Assembly (NCBI GenBank): GCA_023205875.1
Contig: CP060756.1
Location: 1,364,001-1,428,000, forward strand
Length of the DNA stretch: 64,000 nucleotides
Source: Chloropicon primus
Taxonomy: Eukaryota > Chlorophyta > Chloropicophyceae > Chloropicales > Chloropicaceae
Direction of reading: 5' to 3'
This document shows, in pieces, positions 53,557 to 62,484 of the stretch. Below the pieces are notes generated by a model, which searched no databases, was not told the origin of the DNA, and was given only the letters and a program-made list of their open reading frames with translations. How positions within the stretch are numbered: the first letter of the stretch is position 1; every line of letters begins with the position of its first letter. The translations under genes were made by a program, and so were the position numbers.

Positions 53557-53967
53557 ACTTTCGTGTCTTGTCCTCGTGTGTCTTGTCCTCGTCCTCGTGT
53601 GGTGTGTTTTGTGTTCCCCCCCGACCGACAGGTGCCCCCACGTTTTATGCCTTTTTCTCGCCCGACATTTCCATCCATCCCAGGAGGAGGGTTTCAAAAA
53701 AAGAAACGGAGCGCACGAGAGAGAGAGAGAGAGGGAGGAGCGCGAGCGAGCGGACGAGAGGAAGAAGAAGGGGAAGGGGAAGGGGACTGGACTGGACTGG
53801 ACTGGGCTGGACAGAGGGGGTTGGGGTTGGGGTTGGTGTGGTGTGGTGTGAGACAAGGAAGAGGGCTTTGGGAAGAGGAAGAACGACCCGCCAGAGAGGA
53901 GCGTGCGTGTCTGTCGTAGATCAACAACGACAACAACAAACGAGGCAACGACGACGACGACGACAAC
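53557..53967. promoter_or_regulatory. Shared intergenic promoter of IMPDH and RPT5
   Basis: 411 bp between divergent ATGs. It has AG-rich tracts (53708-53735) and a GGGGAA / GGACT tandem run (53768-53812). No TATA box is obvious. Confidence 0.5.
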
Positions 53968-55454
53968 ATGTCTGCGATGGATCTGGAGAAGGAGATATTC
54001 GACAGCGTGGAGGAGATCGATGAGGAGATCTTGAGGATGACTGCGGACGAGATAAGCCGGAGGACGAGGCTGCTGGAGAACGAGATCAGGGTCTTGAAGG
54101 ACGAGAGCACGAGGCTGTCGCTCGATCTCTCCAGTACCAAGGAGAAGGTGAAGGACAACAAGGAGAAGATCAAGTTCAACAAGCAGCTGCCGTACTTGGT
54201 CGGAAACATCGTGGAGATACTCGACGCGAACGCGGAGGACGAGGAGGAGGACGGGGCCAGCGCCGACCTGGACGCGAAGAGGACGGGGAAGAGCGTCGTG
54301 CTCAAGACGTCGACCAGGCAAACGATCTTCCTCCCAGTCGTCGGTCTGGTCGACCCGGAGACTCTGAAACCAGGCGATCTCATCGGGGTCAACAAGGACA
54401 GCTACCTCGTCCTCGACACCCTCCCGCCGGAGTACGACGCGAGGGTCAAGGTGCGTGTCGTGTCGTGTCGTGTCGTGTTTTTTCTTTCTTTCTTTCTTTT
54501 TTTGGTCCCGTCCTCTCCCCTCTCTGGAGGAGGAGGAAGGAAGGAAGACGAAGCTGCAACGAAGCCTCGTGCGTGCTTGCTCGTGCCCGTGTCGCGCCTT
54601 CGAGCCTGCCTCGCTGACTTCTCTCTCTCTCTTTCTCTTTTCCTTCTTCGCAGGTGATGGAGGTGGACGAGAAGCCCACGGAGGACTACTCGGACATCGG
54701 AGGCCTGGACAAGCAGATCCGCGAGCTGGTGGAGGCGATCGTCCTGCCCATGACGCACAAGAAGCACTTCGAGAACCTGGGGATCAAGCCGCCCAAGGGC
54801 GTGCTCTTGTACGGACCCCCCGGGACGGGGAAGACCCTGATCGCGAGGGCGTGCGCCGCGCAGACCAACGCCACCTTCCTCAAGCTCGCCGGGCCCCAGC
54901 TGGTGCAGATGTTCATCGGAGACGGCGCCAAGCTGGTGAGGGACGCCTTTGCCCTGGCCAAGGAGAAGTCCCCTTGTATCATATTTATTGATGAGATCGA
55001 CGCGATCGGGACCAAGAGGTTCGACAGCGAGCTCAGCGGGGACAGGGAGGTGCAGAGGACCATGCTGGAGCTCCTGAACCAGCTGGACGGGTTCAGCTCC
55101 CACGACGAGATCAAGGTCATCGCCGCCACGAACAGGGCGGACATCCTGGACCCGGCCCTGATGAGGAGCGGGAGGCTCGACAGGAAGATCGAGTTCCCCC
55201 ACCCCAACCAGGAGGCGAGGGCCAGGATCCTGCAGATCCACTCGAGGAAGATGAACGTCCACCCGGACGTCAACTTCGACGAGCTCGGGAGGAGCACCGA
55301 GGACTTCAACGGCGCCCAGCTCAAGGCCGTCTGCGTGGAGGCCGGCATGCTGGCCCTCAGGAGGGACGCCACCGAGGTCAACCACGAGGACTTCAACGAG
55401 GGGGTGATCCAGGTCAGGGCAAAGAAGAAGGCGAGCCTCAACTACTACGCGTGA
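53968..55454 (+). CDS. RPT5: 26S proteasome AAA-ATPase subunit RPT5 (two exons)
   Basis: One of six ATPases of the 19S proteasome base that unfold substrates. Exon 1 is 53968-54450 (161 codons) and exon 2 is 54654-55454. The 203-bp intron has donor AAG|GTGCGT and acceptor TTCGCAG. The product is 427 aa. The N-terminal coiled coil and OB-type region are followed by DIGGLDKQI, Walker A GPPGTGKT, Walker B IIFIDEID and the second region of homology [17 protein letters not shown]. The end, NYYA, is the HbYX tail that opens the 20S gate and is diagnostic for RPT5. The start is the first ATG of the frame. Confidence 0.97.
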
Positions 55455-55982
55455 GAAAAAGAGAGCGAGAGCGAGAGAAAGAGAGAAAGAGAGCATGTCT
55501 TCGTGTTGTGGGTGGGTGGGTGCGTTGCTGCGTCCTCCGTCCCCCCCACAAAAAAAGTCTTTTGCTTGCCTCCGGGAAAATGCTAACGCTTGAACTAATA
55601 CCTTCACCTTTGTAACAAAACAAACAAACACAAGAAAAAGATCATCTTGGTGGAGGATTGCTTGGGAGGATTGCTCGAGACAAGAAAGGAAACCCTTGGA
55701 AAAGCGTCGGTCGTTCCCGATCTCTTGCTCCTCCCCTCCCGTGGGATTGGAATGCCCACAGCCACAGATTCTGTGAAAAATCCGAAACCAATAGAATCTC
55801 CGTGTTTCCGATTGCGATAAGACGGGAGGAGATCACGATAAGCCAAAGGCGCCCTTGCGCAGGGCCGAGGGACCGACGACGCAAGGAGCGGGAGAGGGAG
55901 AGGAGGGGGGGCGGGACAGGACAGGGAACCTTGCCTTGCCTTGCCTTGTTGCTGCCTTGTTGCTGCCTTGCCCACGAAGAAG
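55455..55982. other. Intergenic: RPT5 3' flank and promoter of the START-domain gene
   Basis: 528 bp between two plus-strand genes. It holds a GAGA-rich run (55455-55492), A-rich stretches (55610-55640) and TTGCC repeats (55930-55965). Nothing coding is seen. Confidence 0.45.
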
Positions 55983-57638
55983 ATGAGGGTGACGACGACG
56001 AGGGGCCCAGGGGTGGCGAGGAGCCAGAGCGGAGTTTCCGTGGTCACGACCATGTCCGAAGGGGTCAAGGAAGGGATAGTTGTGGTGTGGCCGTACGCGG
56101 TGGTGCTGACGGCGGTGGCGGGGATGTACTACGGCCAGGTCATCTGGTTCATGGTGGAGCAGCTGGCGGCGAGCCCGACCGAGTCGGCCGCGGCGGCCCT
56201 CTTCGCGGTGTTCGTGGCCTTCCGGTCGGGGTTCCACGGCCTGCCTGCACGGGGGGAGGCCGGGGGCGCGGGGGGGAAGAGGCGGGGTTCGTTCGAGCTC
56301 GAGGCGCCCTCCCCCCCCGGGGACGCGTACGCGTACCTCACCGAGGCCGGGGGGAACCTCGCCGCCTCGCTGGACAACCTCAAGGACACCGCCGAGTTCG
56401 TCATGGACCAGATGCGGTACACGAACAGCTACATCAACCAGCAGTACGCGGAGTCGCTGCAGTACCTGCAGAGCCAGTACCTGTCGCAGCAAGTCGTCCT
56501 GGAGAAGCTGAACAGCCTGTCTCAGTACTATTGCAGCGAGCAGCAGCAGCAGGAGGAGGCGGGGGGGGAGGCCCAGGCGTTGTTGCTGGACGACGACCGC
56601 GAGGCGAGGTGGGGGGACGAGGCGAGGGAGAGGGAGGCCGTGGTTCGCCACAAGGGCCTCCACTCCTCGTTCGTGTCGTGCCTCAGCGACGTCCAGGGGG
56701 ACGGCGGCCTGCCCGACTTCGAGGCCGTCTCGAGCCTCTTCCGGTCGGCGGGGGACCCGACGACGACGACGGCGACGACGACGGCGGCGGCGAGCCCTCC
56801 GACCTGGAGCAAGATACTGACCAAGGAGACGGAGACGATGGAGTACTCGGCGTGGAGTATGCCGCTGAGGCGCGGCTTCAACGTGTACAGGACGGAGACC
56901 GTCTTCAGGGACGCCACGGCGGGGGAGTTCATCCGGTTCATGACGGACGACGCGTTCCGGAGGAAGTGGGACGAGAACTCGACGGTGTGGGACGCGGAGA
57001 GGGGCGCTTGCGTGCGGGAAGGCCTCGCGGAGGGCAGGGACGAGACCCGAATCAGGGACCTGTACTGCAGGATGAAGATTCCCCCTCCGTTCCGGGCGAG
57101 GCAGTACTTTTTGCAGAGGAGCCTGTGGGCCAACTCCGAGACGGGGGACGGGGAGATCATCATCTCCACCAGGCCCCCGGCCGAGGCCGCCGGGGAGGCG
57201 GACAGGGGCATCGGGAACGTGACGGTGGACGACTACCTGTCCCTGTGCTCGGCCAGGACGCTGCCGGCCGCCGACGGCGAGGGGGGCTCGAGCGTCAAGG
57301 TCACCTTCATGTACTTTGAGGACACCAAGCTCCCCTCTCAGCTCGTGAACCAGATCGTCAAGTGCCGGATGGGCAAGACCCTGGCGAAGACGGAGGAGGC
57401 GATGAGGTCCTACATCAGGAGGGCGAGGTCCAGCAAGGCCGGGATCCCCATGCCGCCGGAGGAGGAGAGCGAGGAGGAGGGGGTGAGCGCGGAGGGCGCC
57501 CCGGGCAAGAGGGCCCTGGGGAGGATAGCCCCGATGTTCACGATGGTTTGCCTCATGCCCTACAGCGCGAGGTGGGTCGTGCCGGTCCTTCTGTCCGAGT
57601 ACACCAAGTCCAAGCAGCAGTCGAGGTGCTGCAAGTAG
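55983..57638 (+). CDS. START-domain lipid-binding protein with N-terminal membrane segment
   Basis: 551 aa from ATG 55983 (ATG 56052 would give 528). A hydrophobic stretch at about aa 33-50 (VVVWPYAVVLTAVAGMYYG) is a likely membrane anchor, with another weaker one near aa 65. A Gln/Tyr-rich segment with repeated YLQSQYLSQQ follows. The START fold occupies about aa 275-475: NVYRTETVFRDATAGEFIRF, DAFRRKWDENSTVW, YFLQRSLWAN and SSVKVTFMYFEDTKLPSQLV. Such proteins carry or sense lipids at membranes; the ligand cannot be told. The tail has another hydrophobic run and ends CCK. It is a single exon and convergent with the phosphatase (212 bp between stops). Confidence 0.8.
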   Translation: MRVTTTRGPGVARSQSGVSVVTTMSEGVKEGIVVVWPYAVVLTAVAGMYYGQVIWFMVEQLAASPTESAAAALFAVFVAFRSGFHGLPARGEAGGAGGKRRGSFELEAPSPPGDAYAYLTEAGGNLAASLDNLKDTAEFVMDQMRYTNSYINQQYAESLQYLQSQYLSQQVVLEKLNSLSQYYCSEQQQQEEAGGEAQALLLDDDREARWGDEAREREAVVRHKGLHSSFVSCLSDVQGDGGLPDFEAVSSLFRSAGDPTTTTATTTAAASPPTWSKILTKETETMEYSAWSMPLRRGFNVYRTETVFRDATAGEFIRFMTDDAFRRKWDENSTVWDAERGACVREGLAEGRDETRIRDLYCRMKIPPPFRARQYFLQRSLWANSETGDGEIIISTRPPAEAAGEADRGIGNVTVDDYLSLCSARTLPAADGEGGSSVKVTFMYFEDTKLPSQLVNQIVKCRMGKTLAKTEEAMRSYIRRARSSKAGIPMPPEEESEEEGVSAEGAPGKRALGRIAPMFTMVCLMPYSARWVVPVLLSEYTKSKQQSRCCK

Positions 57639-57851
57639 TGAAGAGGCGAGAGAGGGAGGGGCGAGGTGGAGGTGTGCAGGGGCGCAGAGGAAGAGACTTA
57701 ATTAGCCGAAATAAAATGAAAAATACACGTTTGTTTCAATTCGCACACGCCGAGGACGACGATGACGACGAGTTTTGGTATTTTGGTTTTGTCCTCCAAA
57801 CTCCCCTCGTCGAGCTCTCGCTACCATCAAAACATACTACTACTACTACTA

Positions 57852-58997
57852 CTACTGCTGGTTCATCTCCGTGAGAGCGGGAAGCAAGTCCGCGAGCTTG
57901 GAGGTGTAGAGGTCCGGGTGGATCGTGTTCTCCTCGCTGAGCAGGGTCTCCTCCCTCGTGACGCCGCTGAGGACGAGCATGGTCTTCAGCCCCCCGTTCT
58001 TGCCGAACTGGATGTCGGTGTCCAGCCTGTCCCCCACCATGCAAATCTCGCTCTTGTCGATCTTGAACTGCTCCGCGATGTCGTCCAGCATGAAGGTGGA
58101 GGGCTTTCCCACGGTCGTGGGCTCCCTGGCCGCGCTCCCCGCGATGGCCCCCACCATGGACCCGTTCCCGGCCCACTCCTGGGCGTCCGTCAGGTGCGTC
58201 ACGGCGTCCCTGTTGGTGGCGATGAACTCGCACGACTCGTTCTCCCTGATGCAGAGGGTCGCGTACTGGATCTTGTAGTAGTTGATCTCGCGGTCGAACC
58301 CCACGATGACCGCGGAGACGTTCTCGTCGTGGGGCATCTTCACGCCCTTGCCCAGGGTGATCTTCGCCTCGGCGTCCTCGGGCCCCCCAAAGTGCGGGAT
58401 GCCCGCCAGGGTGAGCTCCTCCATGATCCCGACCTCGCCCACCACGTAGACCTTCTTGGAGCCGTCCGTGGGGAAGTTCTTGCTCTTCAGGTACGCCGCC
58501 GCGGCGTACGAGCTGCTGTAGATCTCGTCCGCGGAGATCTCCAGGCCGAGGGAGAGGAACTTCTTCAGGTACCCCTCGCGGGACTTGGTGGAGTTGTTCG
58601 TGACGAAGATGAGCTTCTTGCCCGCCTCCCTGAGGCCCTCGATCGTCTCCGGAATGCCCTCGATGAGCTTGTCCCCGCGCCAGATCACCCCGTCGCAGTC
58701 GAAGATGAAGGCCTTGGCGCTGCTCAGCAGGTCCAGGGAGGAGGAGGGGGACAGCTTCGAGGTCGGCGCCTGGGACAGCGCGGTGGTGCTCATGGCGCTC
58801 GCCCTCGTCGTCGCCAGCAGCTTCTGCTCGTGCTGCTGCTTGGCGGACAACGACGAAGCAGAAGCACCTGGGTTGCTGCCGAACAAGGTGGAGGCGTTCG
58901 AGCGAGGGGAGGAGGCAGGGCTCTTCCGGACGGCCCCAGGGCCCTGGAAAGGTCTCGTCGTCGTCGTGGTTCTCAACAAGGCGGTGGTGGCCTTCAT
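57852..58997 (-). CDS. PGLP1: Phosphoglycolate phosphatase, plastid type (HAD family)
   Basis: Dephosphorylates 2-phosphoglycolate in photorespiration, normally in the chloroplast stroma. HAD motifs are FIFDCDGVIWRGD (nucleophile and acid Asp), FVTNNSTKS, the Lys in VGKPS and the Mg-binding MVGDRLDTDI. The C2-type cap lies between. The product is 381 aa from ATG 58997; the first ~85 residues are Ser/Thr/Ala-rich and basic, fitting a transit peptide. The best match is plant and algal PGLP rather than the related pyridoxal phosphatases. It is a single exon and is good evidence for a photosynthetic host. Confidence 0.93.
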   Translation of the reverse strand: MKATTALLRTTTTTRPFQGPGAVRKSPASSPRSNASTLFGSNPGASASSLSAKQQHEQKLLATTRASAMSTTALSQAPTSKLSPSSSLDLLSSAKAFIFDCDGVIWRGDKLIEGIPETIEGLREAGKKLIFVTNNSTKSREGYLKKFLSLGLEISADEIYSSSYAAAAYLKSKNFPTDGSKKVYVVGEVGIMEELTLAGIPHFGGPEDAEAKITLGKGVKMPHDENVSAVIVGFDREINYYKIQYATLCIRENESCEFIATNRDAVTHLTDAQEWAGNGSMVGAIAGSAAREPTTVGKPSTFMLDDIAEQFKIDKSEICMVGDRLDTDIQFGKNGGLKTMLVLSGVTREETLLSEENTIHPDLYTSKLADLLPALTEMNQQ

Positions 58998-59235
58998 GTC
59001 GCGATGCCGATGCCGATGTCCAACTCAATCAGGAGGAGGAGGTCGTCCGTCGCCGTCGTCGCCCGTCGTCGTTCTCTTCTTTCTTCTTCTTCTTCCTCTG
59101 GCGAGCGAGGTTGGGTGCTGTTCTGGGCCGCTCGTTTCCATCCAAAAAACAACGTGGACAATCGTGGAGATCCAGATCCAGAGATGCGATCTACCTATAT
59201 TTATGCGCAAAATTGTCTCCTGGGAGGAGAGTAGA

Positions 59236-59322
59236 GTTCGCGTGGTGTAGTCGGTTATCACGTTCGCCTCACAATGCTGAGAAGCTCGCGAAAGGTCCCC
59301 GGTTCGATTCCGGGCGTGAACA
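59236..59322 (+). tRNA. tRNA-Val(CAC) with a 13-nt intron
   Basis: The acceptor stem GTTCGCG pairs with CGTGAAC and is followed by discriminator A. The D arm is GTGTAGTCGGTTATCAC. The anticodon stem TTCGC/GCGAA encloses CTCACA...C, with anticodon CAC at 59270-59272. Thirteen extra bases (59274-59286) sit between positions 37 and 38, the canonical intron site. The T arm is CCCGG-TTCGATT-CCGGG. The spliced length is 74 nt, and the body matches eukaryotic tRNA-Val closely. No CCA is encoded. Confidence 0.95.
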
Positions 59323-59323
59323 C

Positions 59324-59338
59324 TTTTTTTTTTTTTTT
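59324..59338 (+). terminator. RNA polymerase III T-run terminator of tRNA-Val
   Basis: Fifteen consecutive T two bases after the mature tRNA end. It leaves less than 50 bp to the next gene's ATG. Confidence 0.85.
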
Positions 59339-59385
59339 ACTCCTCCTGGACTCCGCTTCGATCGACGACCCTACAGAAACAGACC

Positions 59386-60432
59386 ATGGTGGCGAGCGCG
59401 AGCGGGATAGGGCCCTCGGAGGGGCTCGTGGGGGCCCTGGCCTCGGCCTTGGCCTCCGAGGAGATCATGGTGGCGATCGTGGTCGCGGTGAACGACGAGG
59501 AGACCGAACTCGTCGCGCGGAAGGTGGTTCAACTCGACAAGCTGGACTCCTCCTCCGCGTCGTCGTCGGCCTTGGCCAAGCGGGTGTGCTCCGAGCTGGA
59601 ACACGACCAGGCCGCGTACGTGCTCGCCAAGTACGCCTCCTCGGATGATTTGTACCTGCTCGTGACCCACATTCCCGAGGCGTGCGCGGTGCGCAAGAAG
59701 ATGATCTACGCCTCGACCCAGGGGAAGCTCAAGCTGACGGTGGGCCTGGACAACATCGCGAGGGACGTCCGCACGGACTCCCTCGAGGAGCTCGAGGCGG
59801 AGCTGGTCCAGGGCACCGAGGACCCCCTCGAGGAGGAGGCCTCCTCGGCCCCCCCGCTGACCGAGGAGGAGGCGATGCTGCAACGCAAGAACTGCAGCGT
59901 GCACTCCAAGTCGAACGCGTCCTACTTCGAGGACAGGCGCGCACTCCAGCAGTCGACCGAGACCAAGACCACGACCTGCCTCGCGGTGGACCCCGCCGTC
60001 GCGTCCGGGGCCAAGGACCTCGGCGAGGGCGACGTGCTGCGGGTGGTGGTGAGCCCCGAATCGGAGACCCTGAAGCCGGACGGGTCCGACCTGCCGGAGT
60101 CCGCCGGCACGAGGACCTGCTTCCTGATCGCCAGGCGCCGTCACGCGGCGGCCTCCCCACCCCTGCTGCTCTTCCTCCTCTGCACGGGCGAGGCGACAAT
60201 CAGGGAGAGGATGGTGTTCTCCATCGCGACCCAGTCGCTGCAGGACGCCCTGAGGAGCGCCGCGCTGGACTTCGAGTCCAGGGCGGTGGACAGCGCCGAG
60301 GAGATCTCCGAGGCCCTCGGGTCCGCCGACGACGGTGGGTCCGCCGAGGCCAAGAAGGCCTCCGGGTTCTCGAGGCCGAAGCGACCGGGGAGGGGAAAGA
60401 GGGGCCTCGTCTCCAAACCCGCTGCTGCTTGA
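59386..60432 (+). CDS. Twinfilin-like actin-monomer-binding protein
   Basis: 348 aa from ATG 59386. Two ADF-H-like halves are seen: the first at about aa 1-145 (AYVLAKYASSDDLYLLVTHIPEACAVRKKMIYAST), the second at about aa 160-300 (CFLIARRRH... LLFLLCTGEATIRERMVFSIA). The tail after the second half, FSRPKRPGRGKRG, resembles the basic tail of twinfilins that binds capping protein and phosphoinositides. Twinfilins sequester ADP-actin and control filament ends. Assignment rests on the doubled ADF-H layout and the tail; a diverged two-domain coactosin/ADF protein is the alternative. It converges on the acyl-CoA dehydrogenase gene with 85 bp between stops. Confidence 0.75.
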   Translation: MVASASGIGPSEGLVGALASALASEEIMVAIVVAVNDEETELVARKVVQLDKLDSSSASSSALAKRVCSELEHDQAAYVLAKYASSDDLYLLVTHIPEACAVRKKMIYASTQGKLKLTVGLDNIARDVRTDSLEELEAELVQGTEDPLEEEASSAPPLTEEEAMLQRKNCSVHSKSNASYFEDRRALQQSTETKTTTCLAVDPAVASGAKDLGEGDVLRVVVSPESETLKPDGSDLPESAGTRTCFLIARRRHAAASPPLLLFLLCTGEATIRERMVFSIATQSLQDALRSAALDFESRAVDSAEEISEALGSADDGGSAEAKKASGFSRPKRPGRGKRGLVSKPAAA

Positions 60433-60517
60433 AGACTCTTTCGGGGATCTCCAAAAAAGAAAAAAGTATATTTATTACTATTAGCTTTTGTCTTCCGCCG
60501 CTTTTGCAGCCTGCTGC

Positions 60518-62012
60518 TCACAGCCTGCTCTTCAGGACCTGGCCGTACTTCTTCTGGGCCATCTTGACGGCCAAGTCGAGCATGATCTCCTCGGATCCTC
60601 CCGGGATCGCAAAGGCTCTCACCTCTCTGTAGAGCCTCTCCACCTTTTCGCCCTGGCCTCCCCTGACGTAGCTCGATCCGCCGAAGATCTGGGCGGCCTC
60701 CCTGGCGCAGAACTCAAACGTCTTGGTGGCCTGGACCTTGAGGAGGGAGATGTCCATGATGAGGTCGAGGTGGGTGAAGTGCTCCTCCCTCGGGATGGTG
60801 TTGAGCTGGTGCGTGATGAACTCGAGGTGGGCGTGGGTGCTCTCCACCTGCCTGGCCATCTCGGCGAGCTTCCACTTGATCATCCCGTGCTCAACGAGCT
60901 TCTTGCCAAAGGTCCTCCTCTTGTTCGCGTACTTGAAGGCCTCCTCGAGGCAGACCCTCGCCAGCTTGGTGGCCTGGGCGATGATGCCCCACCTCTCGTA
61001 GTTGAAGTTGTACATGATGTACATGAACCCCGCGTTCTCCATGCCGATGATGTTCTCCTTCGGAACCTTGACGTTGTCGAAGGTGATGTACGTCGTCCCG
61101 CTGGGCCACACGCCCATGCAGTCCATCTGCACGCACTCGATGCCGGGCATGGTCTTCTCCAGGAGGATGAGGGAGATGCCACCGATGCCGGGGCCGCCCG
61201 TCCTCGCGGCCACGGTGAAGTAGTCCGCGAACACCCCGTTGGTGATCCACTTCTTCTCGCCGTTCACGATGTAAAAGTCCCCGCTGGGGTCCTTGGTCGC
61301 CGTGGTCCTGATGTTCGCCACGTCGCTCCCGGCGTAGGGCTCGGAGATGGCCAAGCAGATGAACTTCTCGCCCGTCAGGCAGTCCCTCGCCACCTTCTGC
61401 TGCAGGTACTCGGATCCGAAGTGGAGGACCGGGGGAAGGCCGATGCCCATGCCGCCCATGAGCGCCCACAGCACGCCGCCGCTTCCGCACCTCCCGAGCT
61501 CCTCGATGAAGATGAGGGAGTGGAAGGCGTCAAAGTCCTGGGGGCCGCCCTCGCCCACGAAGTCGGTCGGCCACGGGGAGCCCACGATCGCGGGGAGCAG
61601 GCCCGCCCTGTACATCTTCTTGTAGATCTCCTTCGGCACCTTCTTCTCCTCGTCCCACTTCCTCACGTTTCCCTCGATCTCGGACTCCACGAAGGCCCTC
61701 ACCTTCATGCGCCAGTCGTGGTGCGTCTTCCTGTAGTACGGGCTGTTGTACCTGAGTCAGGGAGCGGGTGGGTGGAGCACAAGAAAAAAGAAAAGCGGGC
61801 GGGCCAAGGGAAACCAAAAGTCAGAAACGAGGAGTCCGGAGCCGTGCGCCAACGTTGCCACGACGAAACAGCGTGGCACGCACGACGAAAAAGTGCACGA
61901 AGGAGGGAAGGAAGGAAAGCAGGCCCACTCACCCCCTGTACCACGCTGGATCCCCCCAAGGCACCAACTCCCCAAACTCCTTTGGGAACTCTTCGTGATC
62001 TTCCGTCGCCAT
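60518..62012 (-). CDS. Acyl-CoA dehydrogenase with C-terminal SRL tail (two exons)
   Basis: FAD enzyme of the acyl-CoA dehydrogenase family. Exon 1 is 61933-62012 (MATEDHEEFPKEFGEL...) and exon 2 is 60518-61751. The 181-bp intron has donor GTGAGT and acceptor ACTCAG. The join PAWYRG-YNSPYYRK restores frame and gives 437 aa. Family motifs are LAISEPYAGSDVANI, KWITNGVFADYF, the RRTFGKKL segment and a final IPGGSEEIMLDLAV. The catalytic base position is in that last helix region (GGSEEI). The chain ends KSRL; SRL is an accepted peroxisomal PTS1. I see no mitochondrial presequence. The substrate is unknown. Confidence 0.9.
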
Positions 62013-62484
62013 CTCTCTCTGTCTCTCTGTCTCTCTGTCTCTCTGTCTCTCTCCTTTGCTCCTTCGTGGCGTTTCTCGCGCTTTTGCCTTTTTTGGCGCT
62101 CTGACGTCGTCGAGTCGAGTCGACTGCCTGGGACGGACAAAAACCAAAATCATGGGAAGTAATCTGACCTGGAAGCTCAGGATGGGGAGGGGAGAGGGGG
62201 AGGGAGGGGGAGGACAAACACCGGAGTTTAGTTCCCAAAGGGAGGAGCGAACAAGAGCAAGTGAGAGGGATGAAAACCCTTGGACCACATGTTTATTATT
62301 CACTTTTACGCAAACAAGAGCAGACACAGACACAAGGGAAAGAGAGGAGTCAGATCAGATCGGGTTCGCACACACCCACGCACGCACGCACGCACGCACA
62401 TAAAAAAACAAGAGGCCCGTGGAGCTGAATTGCGATCTTTTTGCGGTCCCCAGCACGCTGCGCTGACGCAATCCCAAAAGGCAC
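62013..62484. other. Intergenic between the GT29 gene and the acyl-CoA dehydrogenase gene
   Basis: 472 bp, both neighbours on the minus strand. It has CTGTCT repeats (62015-62052), GGGAGG tracts (62182-62210) and a CGCA run (62380-62398). A last exon of the GT29 gene may lie here (see that entry); otherwise nothing is seen. Confidence 0.4.

Noticed and set aside
51642-54023. 793-codon plus-strand frame opposite IMPDH
   Set aside because: Antisense of IMPDH and its promoter; residues are low-complexity His/Arg/Leu.
55658-57319. 553-codon plus-strand frame overlapping the START-domain gene in another frame
   Set aside because: Gly/Arg-rich shadow; the START motifs are in the 55983 frame.
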